Part shown: positions 8,964 through 18,395 of the stretch, one piece after another
Layout of the letters: each line of letters opens with the position of its first letter
Position numbering within the stretch: the stretch's first letter is position 1
Assembly: GCF_914271485.1 (NCBI RefSeq)
Contig: NZ_CAJZAG010000009.1
Coordinates: 331,305 to 395,304 of the forward strand
Length of the DNA stretch: 64,000 nt
Source of the DNA: Cupriavidus pampae
GTDB lineage: Bacteria > Pseudomonadota > Gammaproteobacteria > Burkholderiales > Burkholderiaceae
Reading direction: 5' to 3'
Notes under the pieces: generated by a model
What the model was told of the DNA's origin: nothing
The model's database searches: none
The model's input: only the letters and a program-made list of their open reading frames with translations
Position numbers and translations under genes: made by a program

Positions 8964-9496
8964 CACGCCTCCTCCGCCAGCCAGCCACGCCGCAGCACGA
9001 GCGCATCCTCGCGGCCCTGCGCGCCGGCCGGATAGTAGCCGCGCCGACGGCCGATCTCCGCGAAACCGGCTTCCTCATACAGCGCAATCGCCCCGACATT
9101 GGACGGGCGGACTTCAAGCAGCATCGTATGGAGCCGGTGATCGTGCGAGGTCGCCAGCGTCACGGCCAGCAGCATGCGGCCAAGGCCCTGGCGCTGACGA
9201 CGCGGATCGATCGTGATGTTGAGCAGATGCATTTCATCGACCACGGGCATCAGCACCGCGTAGCCAACGAGTGTATGGGTCGGGTCGCGCAGCGTCAGGC
9301 CGAGATGACCAGCCTTGAGCGAGTTCTCGAAGTTGCCGCGCGTCCACGGATGACTGTAGGCGCGGTGCTCGATCTCGGACACCGCCGCAAGGTCCAGCGC
9401 GCTCATGCGCCCGATCGACCAGCCGTTCGGCAGTACGGGCATGACCGGCACATCCGGCCAGTTACCGTCGGCAAACGGCTGCAGCGCGGCACTCAC
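8963..9496 (-). CDS. rimI: Ribosomal protein S18-alanine N-acetyltransferase RimI
   Basis: A GNAT acetyltransferase acting on the N-terminus of ribosomal protein S18; the S18 gene itself lies at 58.2 kb. The 177-residue product has the GNAT core, with the acetyl-CoA loop RRQRQGLGRMLL and the late segment NVGAIALYEEAGF. The GTG start at 9496 overlaps the tsaB stop (GTGA). The tsaB-rimI pairing is common, and the context supports rimI over a generic acetyltransferase. Confidence 0.88.
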   Translation of the reverse strand: MSAALQPFADGNWPDVPVMPVLPNGWSIGRMSALDLAAVSEIEHRAYSHPWTRGNFENSLKAGHLGLTLRDPTHTLVGYAVLMPVVDEMHLLNITIDPRRQRQGLGRMLLAVTLATSHDHRLHTMLLEVRPSNVGAIALYEEAGFAEIGRRRGYYPAGAQGREDALVLRRGWLAEEA

Positions 9497-10323
9497 GTCG
9501 CGCTCCCTGGCGTCGGCACCACTGCGGTCGCCTCCGCGGTGGCCGCGGTCGCTGCCGTCGCCTCGGCGGCCAGCCTGGCTGCCTTGGCGGCCGCCACGAC
9601 CTCGCGCTCGACGATGGTCTGCGCAACCTTGTCGCGCAGGTAGATCGGCATCGCGTCGGCCGCATCGATGGTCTCGCCGCGCGCCAGCGCGCGGCGCGCG
9701 ATCGCCACCAGCGCGCGCGCATCCGGCATCGCGTCGGGCACCTGCCGCGTGGCCCCGGCCGCTACCGCCAGCCGCTCGCCGAACACCGCAATGGCACCGC
9801 CCACGATCCAATAGTCGCCGTCAGGTCGCACCACGGCCTCAGCCGGTCCAACGCCAATCGCGCCAACCGTGCGCCACGCGCCAGCCTGCCCGCCCTCGCC
9901 GGCCTGCCATACGAACGTGCCGGAATACACCTCGTCCATGCGCGCATCGAGTGTCACCAGCACCGCCGTACCCGTCGGTAATGGCACCGGGCCGCTGCGC
10001 ACAGCCTCGGCGCAAGCCATCAGCGTATTGACGGGAATCACCGGCAGCTCGGCCCCGAACGCGAGGCCCTGCGCCACGCCGCAGGCGGTGCGCAAACCCG
10101 TGAACGAGCCGGGCCCGGCGCCGAACGCGATCGCGGCGCAGTCGGCCAGCCGCGCGCCGGCCTCGGCCAGCACTTCGGCGACCGCCGGCAACACGCGCGA
10201 CGACGAGCGCGGGCCAGTATGGTCATGACGGAAGACGCACCGGGCGTCGCCGTCAACGGCGGCGCGCCCAAGTGCGACGGAACACCACTCTGTGGAGGTC
10301 TCGACAGCAAGAATCCAGGACAT
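9493..10323 (-). CDS. tsaB: tRNA t6A37 threonylcarbamoyl transfer protein TsaB
   Basis: A non-catalytic partner of TsaD in making the t6A base of ANN-decoding tRNAs. It begins MSWILAVETSTEW, the ASKHA-fold signature of the family, and has the GPGSFTGLR motif. At 276 residues it is longer than the usual ~230; the excess is an Ala/Thr-rich C-terminal tail of about 35 residues next to the rimI overlap. The start is the ATG at 10323, since the upstream frame has no family similarity. It heads the tsaB-rimI-UDG-DUF1853 run. Confidence 0.93.
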   Translation of the reverse strand: MSWILAVETSTEWCSVALGRAAVDGDARCVFRHDHTGPRSSSRVLPAVAEVLAEAGARLADCAAIAFGAGPGSFTGLRTACGVAQGLAFGAELPVIPVNTLMACAEAVRSGPVPLPTGTAVLVTLDARMDEVYSGTFVWQAGEGGQAGAWRTVGAIGVGPAEAVVRPDGDYWIVGGAIAVFGERLAVAAGATRQVPDAMPDARALVAIARRALARGETIDAADAMPIYLRDKVAQTIVEREVVAAAKAARLAAEATAATAATAEATAVVPTPGSAT

Positions 10324-10465
10324 CCCGCGATTGTATCCGTTGTCCCCGCCACAAGGCGTGACCGAGGGCTTCTTCGGATTTTTTTGCCGCAAACGGCGAG
10401 CGGGCGCGGCTATCATCGGATACCGCACCAAATTCATCGCAATTTCTTGAAACAGGAGTCCCCCA

Positions 10466-10735
10466 ATGAGCGATCTTCAGGCCCGCTTCGAACAAGCCAC
10501 GACCGATGTCAAAGCGCTGAGCGAGCGCCCCAGCAACATGACTCTGCTGCGTCTCTACGCGCTCTACAAGCAAGGCAGCGAAGGCGACGCGCACGGCGAC
10601 AAGCCCGGCATGACCGATTTCGTCGGGCGCTACAAGTTCGAGGCGTGGGAATCGCTGAAGGGCACGGCCAAGGACGAGGCGATGCAGAAGTACATCGACC
10701 TCGTCGAGGAACTGCGCAGCGGCGCAGTAAGCTAG
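10466..10735 (+). CDS. Acyl-CoA-binding protein (ACBP)
   Basis: A small cytoplasmic four-helix protein that binds medium- and long-chain acyl-CoA. The 89 residues match the family length and show the conserved LYALYKQ segment, KPGMTDFVGRYKFEAW and the downstream Lys/Tyr residues that hold the CoA phosphates. AGGAG at 10455-10459 gives a clear ribosome site. It is divergent from tsaB and convergent with the SRPBCC gene. Confidence 0.95.
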   Translation: MSDLQARFEQATTDVKALSERPSNMTLLRLYALYKQGSEGDAHGDKPGMTDFVGRYKFEAWESLKGTAKDEAMQKYIDLVEELRSGAVS

Positions 10736-10756
10736 GCCCCCAGAGCGGCCGCCGGC

Positions 10757-11257
10757 TCAGCCAAGCCGGCCGCTGTGCGCGATCTCGCGGATCTTGCGCA
10801 CGGTGTCCAGATCCGCCTCGTGGTAGGCGGACTTGACGATCTCCGCATAGCGGTCGTCACCGCTCGCATCCACCGCCGGCATCGTCGTTTCATAGATAAA
10901 GCGCAGCAGCAATGCATCCGGGCCCGGCGTCTCGATGACCATCGTCAGCGTGCCACCCGCGTGCTCGGCCGTGGCCGCGGTCTCGTAACGGACCTGCCGC
11001 TGGGGCTCATACACCACGCGATCGCGGATCTTCGCCTGCCCGAAGTGCAACACCCGCTCGATCCACCCGTCGCCACGCGCCGTCACCTCGGACCCATCCA
11101 GCCCGAGGATAAACTCCGCCGGTTCTTCCGCGCGCAGCACCAGCCCCTGCCACAACTGCCCCGCCGTCATCGGCTCCAGCGCAGGGTTGCCGGGGTCGTT
11201 GATCTCCACCAGGTGTTCGAAACGCAACTCACTTCTCCAGTTCGTGTATGTCGCCAT
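10757..11257 (-). CDS. SRPBCC (DUF1857/AtaL-like) protein
   Basis: A START/Bet v1-like protein of about 166 residues with the AtaL-like pattern RFEHLVEINDP at the N-terminus and ILGLDGSEV in the middle. Members form a hydrophobic cavity; the ligand here is unknown. The ATG at 11257 (MATYTNW) is preferred; an in-frame ATG at 11284 adds nine residues. Neither has a strong ribosome site. Confidence 0.75.
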   Translation of the reverse strand: MATYTNWRSELRFEHLVEINDPGNPALEPMTAGQLWQGLVLRAEEPAEFILGLDGSEVTARGDGWIERVLHFGQAKIRDRVVYEPQRQVRYETAATAEHAGGTLTMVIETPGPDALLLRFIYETTMPAVDASGDDRYAEIVKSAYHEADLDTVRKIREIAHSGRLG

Positions 11258-11301
11258 TATGAATGGCTTTGCGAGTAGAGACATATGGCACCAGGGGCCA
11301 A

Positions 11302-11335
11302 TAAAAAAAGCCCCCGGGCGAACCCGGGGGCTTTG
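11302..11335 (-). terminator. Rho-independent terminator of aceB
   Basis: A stem of AGCCCCCGGG and CCCGGGGGCT around the loop CGAA, followed on the minus strand by a run of seven T. It lies 20 bp after the aceB stop. Confidence 0.9.
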
Positions 11336-11356
11336 TCTCCCACCATCCAGCTGCGA

Positions 11357-12943
11357 TCAGACTTCTTCGTAAAGCGGCAGCGTGAGGAATTCGGCGAAGT
11401 CCTCCGACGTCGACATCTGCTCGAAGATCTGCGCGGCGCGGTCGTAGGTCGGCGTTTCACCACCCACCACCTGCTTCACCTTGGCCAGTTCTTCCGGAAT
11501 CAGCGCGCGCACCAGTTCCGCGGTGACCTTGCGGCCATCCTCGAGCTTGCCCTTCGGCGAGCGGATCCACTGCCACACCTGCGAGCGCGAGATCTCGGCG
11601 GTGGCGGCATCTTCCATCAGGTTGTGGATCGGCACGCAGCCATTGCCGGCCAGCCACGCGCCGAGGTAATGGATACCGACGTTGATGTTCATGCGCAGAC
11701 CGTGCTCGGTGATCGGCGTCTCCGGCTTGAAGTCGAGCAGTTCCGAGGCCTTCACGTTCACGTCCGGACGCTGCTTCTCGAACTGGTTCGGCTTGTCGCC
11801 GAGCACCGCGACGAACTCCTTCATCGCCGGCTCCACCAGACCCGGGTGTGCCACCCAGCCACCGTCGTAACCGTCGATCGCATCGCGGCGCTTGTCGCTG
11901 ATGATGCCTTCCATCGCGATCGCGTTCTTCTCCGGATCGTTCTTGATCGGGATCAGCGCGCTCATGCCGCCAATCGCGGGCGCGCCGCGCTTGTGGCAGG
12001 TCTTGAGCAACAGCAACGCGTACGCGCGCATAAACGGCGCGGTCATCGTCACCTTGGCGCGGTCGGCCAGGCAGAACTCCTTGTCCACCTTGAACTTCTT
12101 GATGCACGAGAAGATGTAGTCCCAGCGGCCGGCATTCAGGCCCGCGCTGTGGTCGCGCAGCTCATACAGGATTTCTTCCATCTCGAACGCGGCGAGAATG
12201 GTCTCGATCAGCACCGTGGCCTTGACCGTGCCCTGCGGCAGACCCACTTCCTTCTGCGCCGCCACAAACACGTCGTTCCACAGGCGCGCCTCGAGGTGGC
12301 TCTCCATCTTCGGCAGATAGAAGAACGGACCCGCGCCGCGCGCGACCTGCTCCTTGCCGTTGTGGAACAGGAACAGCGCGAAGTCGAAGATCCCGCCCGA
12401 CACTCGGCGACCCTCAATAGTGACGTGCTTCTCGTCGAGGTGCCAGCCACGCGGACGCACCTGCAGCGTGGCGATCTTGTCGTTGAGCTTGTAATGCTTG
12501 CCGTTCGAGTCCAGCGTCAGCGTGCGGCGCACGGCGGCCTTCAGGTTGACCTGACCCTGCAGCTGGTTATGCCAGTTCGGCGTGTTCGAGTCCTCGAAGT
12601 CCGTCATGTAGCTGTCGGCACCCGAGTTGAACGCGTTGATCACCATCTTGGCCTCGACCGGACCCGTGATCTCCACGCGGCGCAGTTCGAGCGCCTGCGG
12701 TACCGGGGCCACCTTCCATTCGCCCTCGCGAATCGCCTTGGTCTCAGGCAGGAAGTCGGGCAGCTCGCCAGCGTCCAGGCGCTTGGTGCGTTCCACACGC
12801 GCGGCCAGCAGTTCCTGGCGGCGCGGCTCGAAGGCGCGATGGAGCTTGTCGACCAGGGCCAGTGCCTCCGGCGTCAGGATGTCTTCGTAGGCCGGCAGGA
12901 TCTCGCCGGTAATCTTCATGCCCGCGGGCAGCGTGATAGCCAT
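11357..12943 (-). CDS. aceB: Malate synthase A
   Basis: Condenses glyoxylate with acetyl-CoA to malate, the second step of the glyoxylate shunt. The 528 residues are normal for isoform A. The N-terminal part has AFNSGADSYMTDFEDSNTP, and the TIM-barrel core carries VLIETILAAFEMEEI and the LNAGRWDYIFS segment that includes active-site Asp/Arg residues. It lies 49 bp downstream of a haloacid-dehalogenase-type gene and is followed by a strong terminator. A LysR regulator is divergent from this pair. The partner aceA is about 2.5 kb further on. Confidence 0.97.
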   Translation of the reverse strand: MAITLPAGMKITGEILPAYEDILTPEALALVDKLHRAFEPRRQELLAARVERTKRLDAGELPDFLPETKAIREGEWKVAPVPQALELRRVEITGPVEAKMVINAFNSGADSYMTDFEDSNTPNWHNQLQGQVNLKAAVRRTLTLDSNGKHYKLNDKIATLQVRPRGWHLDEKHVTIEGRRVSGGIFDFALFLFHNGKEQVARGAGPFFYLPKMESHLEARLWNDVFVAAQKEVGLPQGTVKATVLIETILAAFEMEEILYELRDHSAGLNAGRWDYIFSCIKKFKVDKEFCLADRAKVTMTAPFMRAYALLLLKTCHKRGAPAIGGMSALIPIKNDPEKNAIAMEGIISDKRRDAIDGYDGGWVAHPGLVEPAMKEFVAVLGDKPNQFEKQRPDVNVKASELLDFKPETPITEHGLRMNINVGIHYLGAWLAGNGCVPIHNLMEDAATAEISRSQVWQWIRSPKGKLEDGRKVTAELVRALIPEELAKVKQVVGGETPTYDRAAQIFEQMSTSEDFAEFLTLPLYEEV

Positions 12944-12992
12944 CAGTGTTCTCCTGTATATGCGATGGAATGGTGTGTCGGAATGGCGTGCG

Positions 12993-13694
12993 TCAGTTCG
13001 GCACGCCGTGCGTGGCGAGAAATGCGAGCAGGTCGTTCATGTCGTGACCGGTGCCGGCAGGCGCCACATCGAGGCGCTCCGCCGGATGACCGGCACGGTT
13101 GATCCAGAACGTGGTGTAGCCGTACCAGGCGGCCCCGCACGCGTCCCAGCCATTGGAGGACACGAACAGGATCTCCTGCACGGGCAGGTCGAACGCGGAC
13201 GGACCCAGCGCGTACGCGGCCGGCGCGGTCTTGTACTGGCGCACGGCCTCGACCGACAGCACATGGTCGAACAGGCCCTGCATGCCGGCGCTCTTGACCG
13301 AGATGTCGAGCATCTCGGGATTGCCGTTGGACAGGATGCCCAGCGGCAGCCCCGCGCGCCGCAGTCGCTTGAGCGCGCTCAAGTTCTCCGGAAACGCGGA
13401 CAGGCAGGCGTACTCCTTGAGCAGTTGCGCTTCCGTGGTCGCGCTCAGGTCCAGCTCCAGACGCGCGGCCGCATAGCGCAGCGCGTCGACCGTGATGTCC
13501 CAGAACGGCTTGTAGCGCGCGCCGTCCGGTGCCGCCATGGTGCGCACGCGCGTGTAGTCGATCTGACGCTCGCGCCACAGCAGCGCCAGCGCCTCGCCCT
13601 TGCCCGGAAACAACTGTTCCGCGCGCGCCGTGACGGAATACACGTCGAACAGCGTGCCATAGGCATCGAACACGACCGCGCGAATCTTGTGCAT
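12993..13694 (-). CDS. HAD-family hydrolase, haloacid dehalogenase type II
   Basis: A 233-residue HAD hydrolase. FDAYGTLFDV at the N-terminus carries the nucleophilic Asp; ILSNGNPEML, SVEAVRQYKTAP and FVSSNGWDACGAAWYGY follow in the order of L-2-haloacid dehalogenases. Natural substrates may be 2-haloacids or other small acids; the position in front of aceB, and products such as glycolate or lactate, fit two-carbon and three-carbon acid metabolism (inference). The start is the ATG at 13694. Confidence 0.88.
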   Translation of the reverse strand: MHKIRAVVFDAYGTLFDVYSVTARAEQLFPGKGEALALLWRERQIDYTRVRTMAAPDGARYKPFWDITVDALRYAAARLELDLSATTEAQLLKEYACLSAFPENLSALKRLRRAGLPLGILSNGNPEMLDISVKSAGMQGLFDHVLSVEAVRQYKTAPAAYALGPSAFDLPVQEILFVSSNGWDACGAAWYGYTTFWINRAGHPAERLDVAPAGTGHDMNDLLAFLATHGVPN

Positions 13695-13734
13695 GTATGG
13701 ACTGAATGGGCTTGTACACGTCTGAATGCAGGGA

Positions 13735-13762
13735 ATTGTAGGCAGACATTGCACTGCGACAA
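13735..13762 (-). promoter_or_regulatory. Promoter of the HAD-aceB pair
   Basis: TTGTCG at 13762-13757, a 16-bp spacer, and TACAAT at 13740-13735 on the minus strand, 40 bp before the HAD start. It lies back to back with the LysR promoter. Confidence 0.55.
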
Positions 13763-13778
13763 AGCCGCCGGGGGTCAC

Positions 13779-13807
13779 TTGATCTTTTACTTTTCGGCAT
13801 CTAATCT
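13779..13807 (+). promoter_or_regulatory. Promoter of the divergent LysR gene
   Basis: TTGATC (13779-13784), 17 bp, TAATCT (13802-13807). The predicted start is about 40 nt before the GTG of the LysR gene. The two divergent promoters are only about 17 bp apart, the arrangement typical of LysR autoregulation with control of a divergent target. Confidence 0.55.
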
Positions 13808-13854
13808 AGCCCGATTCCGGCGACATTCATGCGCACTTATTCTTACGCACTATC

Positions 13855-14811
13855 GTGGATCACTTCAAACAACTCGAAACTTTCGTGTCGGTGGCGTCGC
13901 GTGGCAGCCTTTCGGCCGCCGCCGCCGCTGAAGGCGTCGCACCTGCCATCATCGGCCGCCGCATCGACGCGCTCGAAGAGCGGCTCGGCGTCAAACTGCT
14001 GGTCCGCACCACGCGCCGCATCACGCTGACGTTCGAGGGCTCCGCGTTTCTCGAGGACTGCCAGCGCATCCTCAACGACCTGCACAACGCCGAGGCCAGT
14101 GTCTCCGCCGGCGGCGTCAAGGCCAGCGGCCATCTGCGCGTGACCGCGCCCGCGGGCTTCGGCCGCAAGCACGTGGCGCCGGTGGTGCCGCTGTTCATCG
14201 AATCGCATCCGGACGTCACCATCACGCTCGATCTGGCGGACCGCGTGGTCGACCTCGTCAACGAGGGTTTCGACTGCGCGATCCGGCTGGGCGACCTGCC
14301 CGACTCCAATCTTGTCTCGATCCGCCTGGCCGAGAACCGCCGCGTGGTCGTGGCCTCCCCCGCCTATCTGGCTCGCGCCGGCACGCCGCGCGAGCCGGAG
14401 GCGCTGGCGCACCACAACTGCCTGGCGTTCGGCGCGAGCGCCAACGTCCAGCGAGGCTGGGTGTTCCAGCAGGACGGCCGCCCGGTGACCATCAAGGTGG
14501 GTGGCACCATGGAATGCACGGACGGCGCGGTACTGCACGAATGGTGCCTCCAGGGGCATGGACTGGCCTGGCGGTCCTGGTGGGAAGTCGGCCACGAGAT
14601 CGCCAGCGGCCGGCTGGTCACCGTGCTCGACGAGTTCCAGGCGCCGCCCATCGGCATCCACGCCGTCTTTCCGCAACGCAAGCACCTGCCGCTGCGGGTG
14701 CGGCTGTTCATCGATCATCTGAAGAACACCTACGGCAATCCCGTTTACTGGCGCCGCGCCGAGCAGGCTGCCGCACTGGCGGCCGAGACCGGCAGCGAGG
14801 TTGTGGCATAA
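13855..14811 (+). CDS. LysR-family transcriptional regulator
   Basis: A 318-residue regulator with the N-terminal helix-turn-helix at about residues 2-60 and a periplasmic-binding-fold effector domain (VTAPAGFGRKHVAPV, LVNEGFDCAIRLGDLPDS). It belongs to the large group of LysR proteins with this motif, so the effector cannot be named. The start is a GTG without a good ribosome site; the nearby ATG at 13829 is out of frame. Divergence from HAD-aceB suggests that it controls them (inference). Confidence 0.88.
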   Translation: MDHFKQLETFVSVASRGSLSAAAAAEGVAPAIIGRRIDALEERLGVKLLVRTTRRITLTFEGSAFLEDCQRILNDLHNAEASVSAGGVKASGHLRVTAPAGFGRKHVAPVVPLFIESHPDVTITLDLADRVVDLVNEGFDCAIRLGDLPDSNLVSIRLAENRRVVVASPAYLARAGTPREPEALAHHNCLAFGASANVQRGWVFQQDGRPVTIKVGGTMECTDGAVLHEWCLQGHGLAWRSWWEVGHEIASGRLVTVLDEFQAPPIGIHAVFPQRKHLPLRVRLFIDHLKNTYGNPVYWRRAEQAAALAAETGSEVVA

Positions 14812-14854
14812 GCGGTGGCCTGAACAGCTTTCGTACGGCGCAACACTGTCACAC

Positions 14855-14895
14855 TTGATCTGGCGCAAAAGTAAGTGCCTCAAGCGGACTAGAAT
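14855..14895 (+). promoter_or_regulatory. FNR/ANR-like site and -10 box of the usp gene
   Basis: TTGATctggCGCAA at 14855-14868 matches the FNR consensus TTGAT-N4-ATCAA perfectly in one half and in three of five bases of the other. A TAGAAT -10 box is at 14890-14895. With a start near 14902 the site is centred at about -41, the class II activator position. No good -35 box is present, as expected for an activated promoter. Confidence 0.5.
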
Positions 14896-14947
14896 GAACT
14901 TGTCGGTTTGACTTCGAGAAGTTTCACTTCGAGATAGGAGGTCCAGC

Positions 14948-15382
14948 ATGTTCAAGCACATCCTGTTGCCCACTGACGGTTCCGCACTGTCCAAGAAGGC
15001 CATCGACGGTGGCCTCGAACTGGCCAAGGTGATCGGCGCGCGCGTCACCGCCTATGTCTGCCTCGAGGAGTATCCCTACACCCCGTTCAGCGAAATCGTC
15101 GTGGAAGCGCCGCAGGCGTTCAAGGACCGCATCGAAAGCCAGGCGCGGCTCTATCTGCGCGAAATCGAGGCCGCCGCTACCGCGGAAAACCTGCCATTCG
15201 ACGCCGACATGAGCACGTTCGCAGTGCCTTATCTCGGCATCATCGACGCGGCCGAACGTCACGGTTGCGACGTCATCTTCATGGCCTCCCACGGCCGGCG
15301 CGGCTTGACCGGGCTGATACTTGGGAGCGAAACCCAGAAGGTCCTGACCCACACCGACATCCCGGTCATCGTCTACCGCTGA
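14948..15382 (+). CDS. Universal stress protein (UspA family)
   Basis: A 144-residue cytoplasmic stress protein. It begins FKHILLPTDGS and ends with the ATP-binding signature G-2x-G-9x-GS (SHGRRGLTGLILGS), so it is the ATP-binding type. AGGAGGT at 14936-14942 is a near-perfect ribosome site. The FNR-like site upstream points to induction under low oxygen, which is known for many members. Confidence 0.93.
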   Translation: MFKHILLPTDGSALSKKAIDGGLELAKVIGARVTAYVCLEEYPYTPFSEIVVEAPQAFKDRIESQARLYLREIEAAATAENLPFDADMSTFAVPYLGIIDAAERHGCDVIFMASHGRRGLTGLILGSETQKVLTHTDIPVIVYR

Positions 15383-15428
15383 TTTTTCGCCGTACTTTCC
15401 CGCCGTACCTTCCCGCATCTCACGCAGT

Positions 15429-15463
15429 GCGCCCCGCTCCTTCGGGAGAGGGGCGCAGCCGTT

Positions 15464-15464
<1 letters not shown>
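15429..15464. terminator. Hairpin between convergent usp and aceA
   Basis: GCGCCCCgCTCC and GGAGaGGGGCGC pair around a TTCG loop with one mismatch. A TTTT at 15462-15465 follows on the plus strand, so it mainly serves usp; the minus strand has no T run. Confidence 0.6.
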
Positions 15465-16774
<1,310 letters not shown>

Positions 16775-16839
16775 GGTGTTCTCCTGTTGTCGATGGGGTG
16801 GGCTTCGAATCTCGCTGACACCGACCCGCAGGTCATGTG

Positions 16840-16851
16840 TCTTATATAAGA
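16840..16851. promoter_or_regulatory. Palindromic box in the aceA leader region
   Basis: TCTTATATAAGA is a perfect 12-bp palindrome just downstream of the aceA -10 box. A shorter version, CTTATAAG, occurs near 16895, upstream of the -35 box. The pair brackets the promoter like repressor half-sites. I cannot name the regulator. Confidence 0.45.
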
Positions 16852-16880
16852 GTGTAGGGAAGCCTCCCGCGTCGCAACAA
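16851..16880 (-). promoter_or_regulatory. Candidate aceA promoter
   Basis: TTGTTG at 16880-16875, 18 bp, TACACT at 16856-16851 on the minus strand. The leader to the ATG at 16774 would be about 70 nt. Confidence 0.5.
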
Positions 16881-16940
16881 GCGTACGAACGCCCTTCTTA
16901 TAAGATTTTTATTTGTTTATATTCAATGTCTTACGAAGAT

Positions 16941-17043
16941 AATTTCACGATGCGGCACGTGATCTTCCATAATGAGAAATGCACGTTGTGCTCCGCAACC
17001 ATGTATTTTTGCGGACCAAAACAGCTTTCCGCATCGTGAAATT
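16941..17043. repeat. 15-bp perfect inverted repeat spanning 103 bp upstream of aceA
   Basis: AATTTCACGATGCGG at 16941-16955 is repeated in inverse orientation at 17029-17043, with 73 bp between. The second arm lies in TTTCCGCATCGTGAAA, which has the TTTC-N8-GAAA form of IclR-type operators. The region is clearly richer in A and T than the genes around it. It could be a pair of operators forming a loop, or the remains of a small insertion. Confidence 0.6.
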
Positions 17044-17045
17044 TG

Positions 17046-17462
17046 TCAGACGATCGCCACGTCCCGCGCGCGGCGATATTCGACCCAGTCGCCACTGTCG
17101 ATCCGGACGAGCCCCGCCACCGCGCTGTCCGCCACGGGATAGAGCAAACACGGCACCGCCGCGCTATCGAGCCCCACCGGTTGAATCTCGCGCACGAACA
17201 GCGTGGCCTGACCCGGGTAGACCTCCTCGATCTCGTCGAGCACGGGAAGCAACGCGTCTGGAATGTCGTAGATATCGCCGCGCACCGGACCGGCGGTGGC
17301 GTCGAGCACGAGGCCCGGATAGGTGCCGAAGTCATAGAGCCGTCCGGCGATGACGCCGATACCGACCAGCGTCGGCGCGGCAATGCCATGCCGCTGCGCG
17401 GCCAGGTTCAGATCGTTGACTTCACCGGCACGCAGGGTGCCGTAGACAAATACGCGATGCAT
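17046..17462 (-). CDS. Gamma-glutamylcyclotransferase-like (GGCT/AIG2) protein
   Basis: A 138-residue protein of the cyclotransferase-like fold. It begins MHRVFVYGTLRAGEVN, the substrate-loop signature, and has a VLDEIEEVYPG segment with candidate catalytic Glu residues. Proteins of this kind convert gamma-glutamyl amines or peptides to 5-oxoproline, but the exact substrate cannot be read from sequence. It ends just inside the A/T-rich inverted repeat upstream of aceA. Confidence 0.8.
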   Translation of the reverse strand: MHRVFVYGTLRAGEVNDLNLAAQRHGIAAPTLVGIGVIAGRLYDFGTYPGLVLDATAGPVRGDIYDIPDALLPVLDEIEEVYPGQATLFVREIQPVGLDSAAVPCLLYPVADSAVAGLVRIDSGDWVEYRRARDVAIV

Positions 17463-17503
17463 GGTAGGCAGGGAGTGAAATAGACCCCCACATTCTTACC
17501 TGC

Positions 17504-18349
17504 CTACATCTGCTTGAACAGATGCGCGTACTGTCGCGCGACCGGCAGCGATTCGTCGCGGTTGCGCAGCCGCAGCGAGACACGACCCAGCGACTGGTTG
17601 ACGGCGCTCGCCACGCAGTCGATGTTGACCACGGTGCCGCGATGGATCTGCCAGAAGCGATCCGGGTCGAGCTGCTGCGCAAGTTCGCGCAGGCTGGTAC
17701 GGATCAGGGCCTCGCCATTGGCCGAGACCACATTGACGTACTTGTCGGTGGCTTCGAGATAGATCACCTCGTCCACCGGAATGATGCGGACTTCCTGCCC
17801 GACCAGCGCCTTGATAAAGCGTAGGAACTGACCCGACCCCGGCCCCGGCCCCGGCGTGACGCCACGTTGCGGCGGCGGGTTCTCGAGCGCTTCGAGCCGA
17901 TGCAGCAACTGCGCGAGGCGATTGGCATCGACCGCGGCTGGCTCGGGCTCCGCCGATGGCGGTGCCGCCGAGCGTGCCGCCAGCCGCTCGCGCAACCGCG
18001 CCACGGTAGCCTCCAATCGCTCGTGCTGGACCGGCTTGAGTACGTAATCGACGGCCGCGCGCTCGAACGCCTCGAGCGCAAACTGATCGTACGCGGTCAC
18101 GAACACCACGAGCGGCGGCAGTTCGTCAGCCTCCACGAGTTCGCGCGCCACGTCCATGCCGCTCATACCGGGCATGCGGATATCGAGAAACGCGACATCG
18201 GGCCGATGTGCGCGCGCGGCTTCGAGCGCGGATACACCGTCATGCACCACGGAGACGATGCGCGCCTCCGGCCACAGCGCACTCAGCTCGGCGGCGAGCA
18301 CGCGCGCAAGCAGTGCTTCGTCATCGGCAATCAACAACGTCGGGGACAT
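17504..18349 (-). CDS. LytTR response regulator (AlgR/LytR type)
   Basis: A 281-residue response regulator. The receiver domain has D56 in FLDIRMPG as phosphorylation site and Lys in VLKPVQ. After a Pro/Gly-rich linker (about residues 125-170, with a PGPGPGSG repeat) the C-terminal LytTR DNA-binding domain follows (VIYLEATDKYVNV, FWQIHRGTVVN). It is 42 bp downstream of its histidine kinase, so the two are cotranscribed. The target promoter is unknown. Confidence 0.93.
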   Translation of the reverse strand: MSPTLLIADDEALLARVLAAELSALWPEARIVSVVHDGVSALEAARAHRPDVAFLDIRMPGMSGMDVARELVEADELPPLVVFVTAYDQFALEAFERAAVDYVLKPVQHERLEATVARLRERLAARSAAPPSAEPEPAAVDANRLAQLLHRLEALENPPPQRGVTPGPGPGSGQFLRFIKALVGQEVRIIPVDEVIYLEATDKYVNVVSANGEALIRTSLRELAQQLDPDRFWQIHRGTVVNIDCVASAVNQSLGRVSLRLRNRDESLPVARQYAHLFKQM

Positions 18350-18371
18350 TGCAAGGGCTCGGAAATAGATC

Positions 18372-18395
18372 GATCAGGATCAGGGTCAGGATCAG
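18372..18395. repeat. Four hexamer repeats between kinase and regulator genes
   Basis: GATCAG-GATCAG-GGTCAG-GATCAG in tandem. The stop codon of the histidine kinase lies within the last copy, so copy-number change would alter the spacer or the last kinase codons. Confidence 0.6.

Noticed and set aside
10352..10390. CCGA...TCGG hairpin followed by seven T upstream of the acyl-CoA-binding gene
   Set aside because: The stem is only four base pairs and no gene on that strand ends there.
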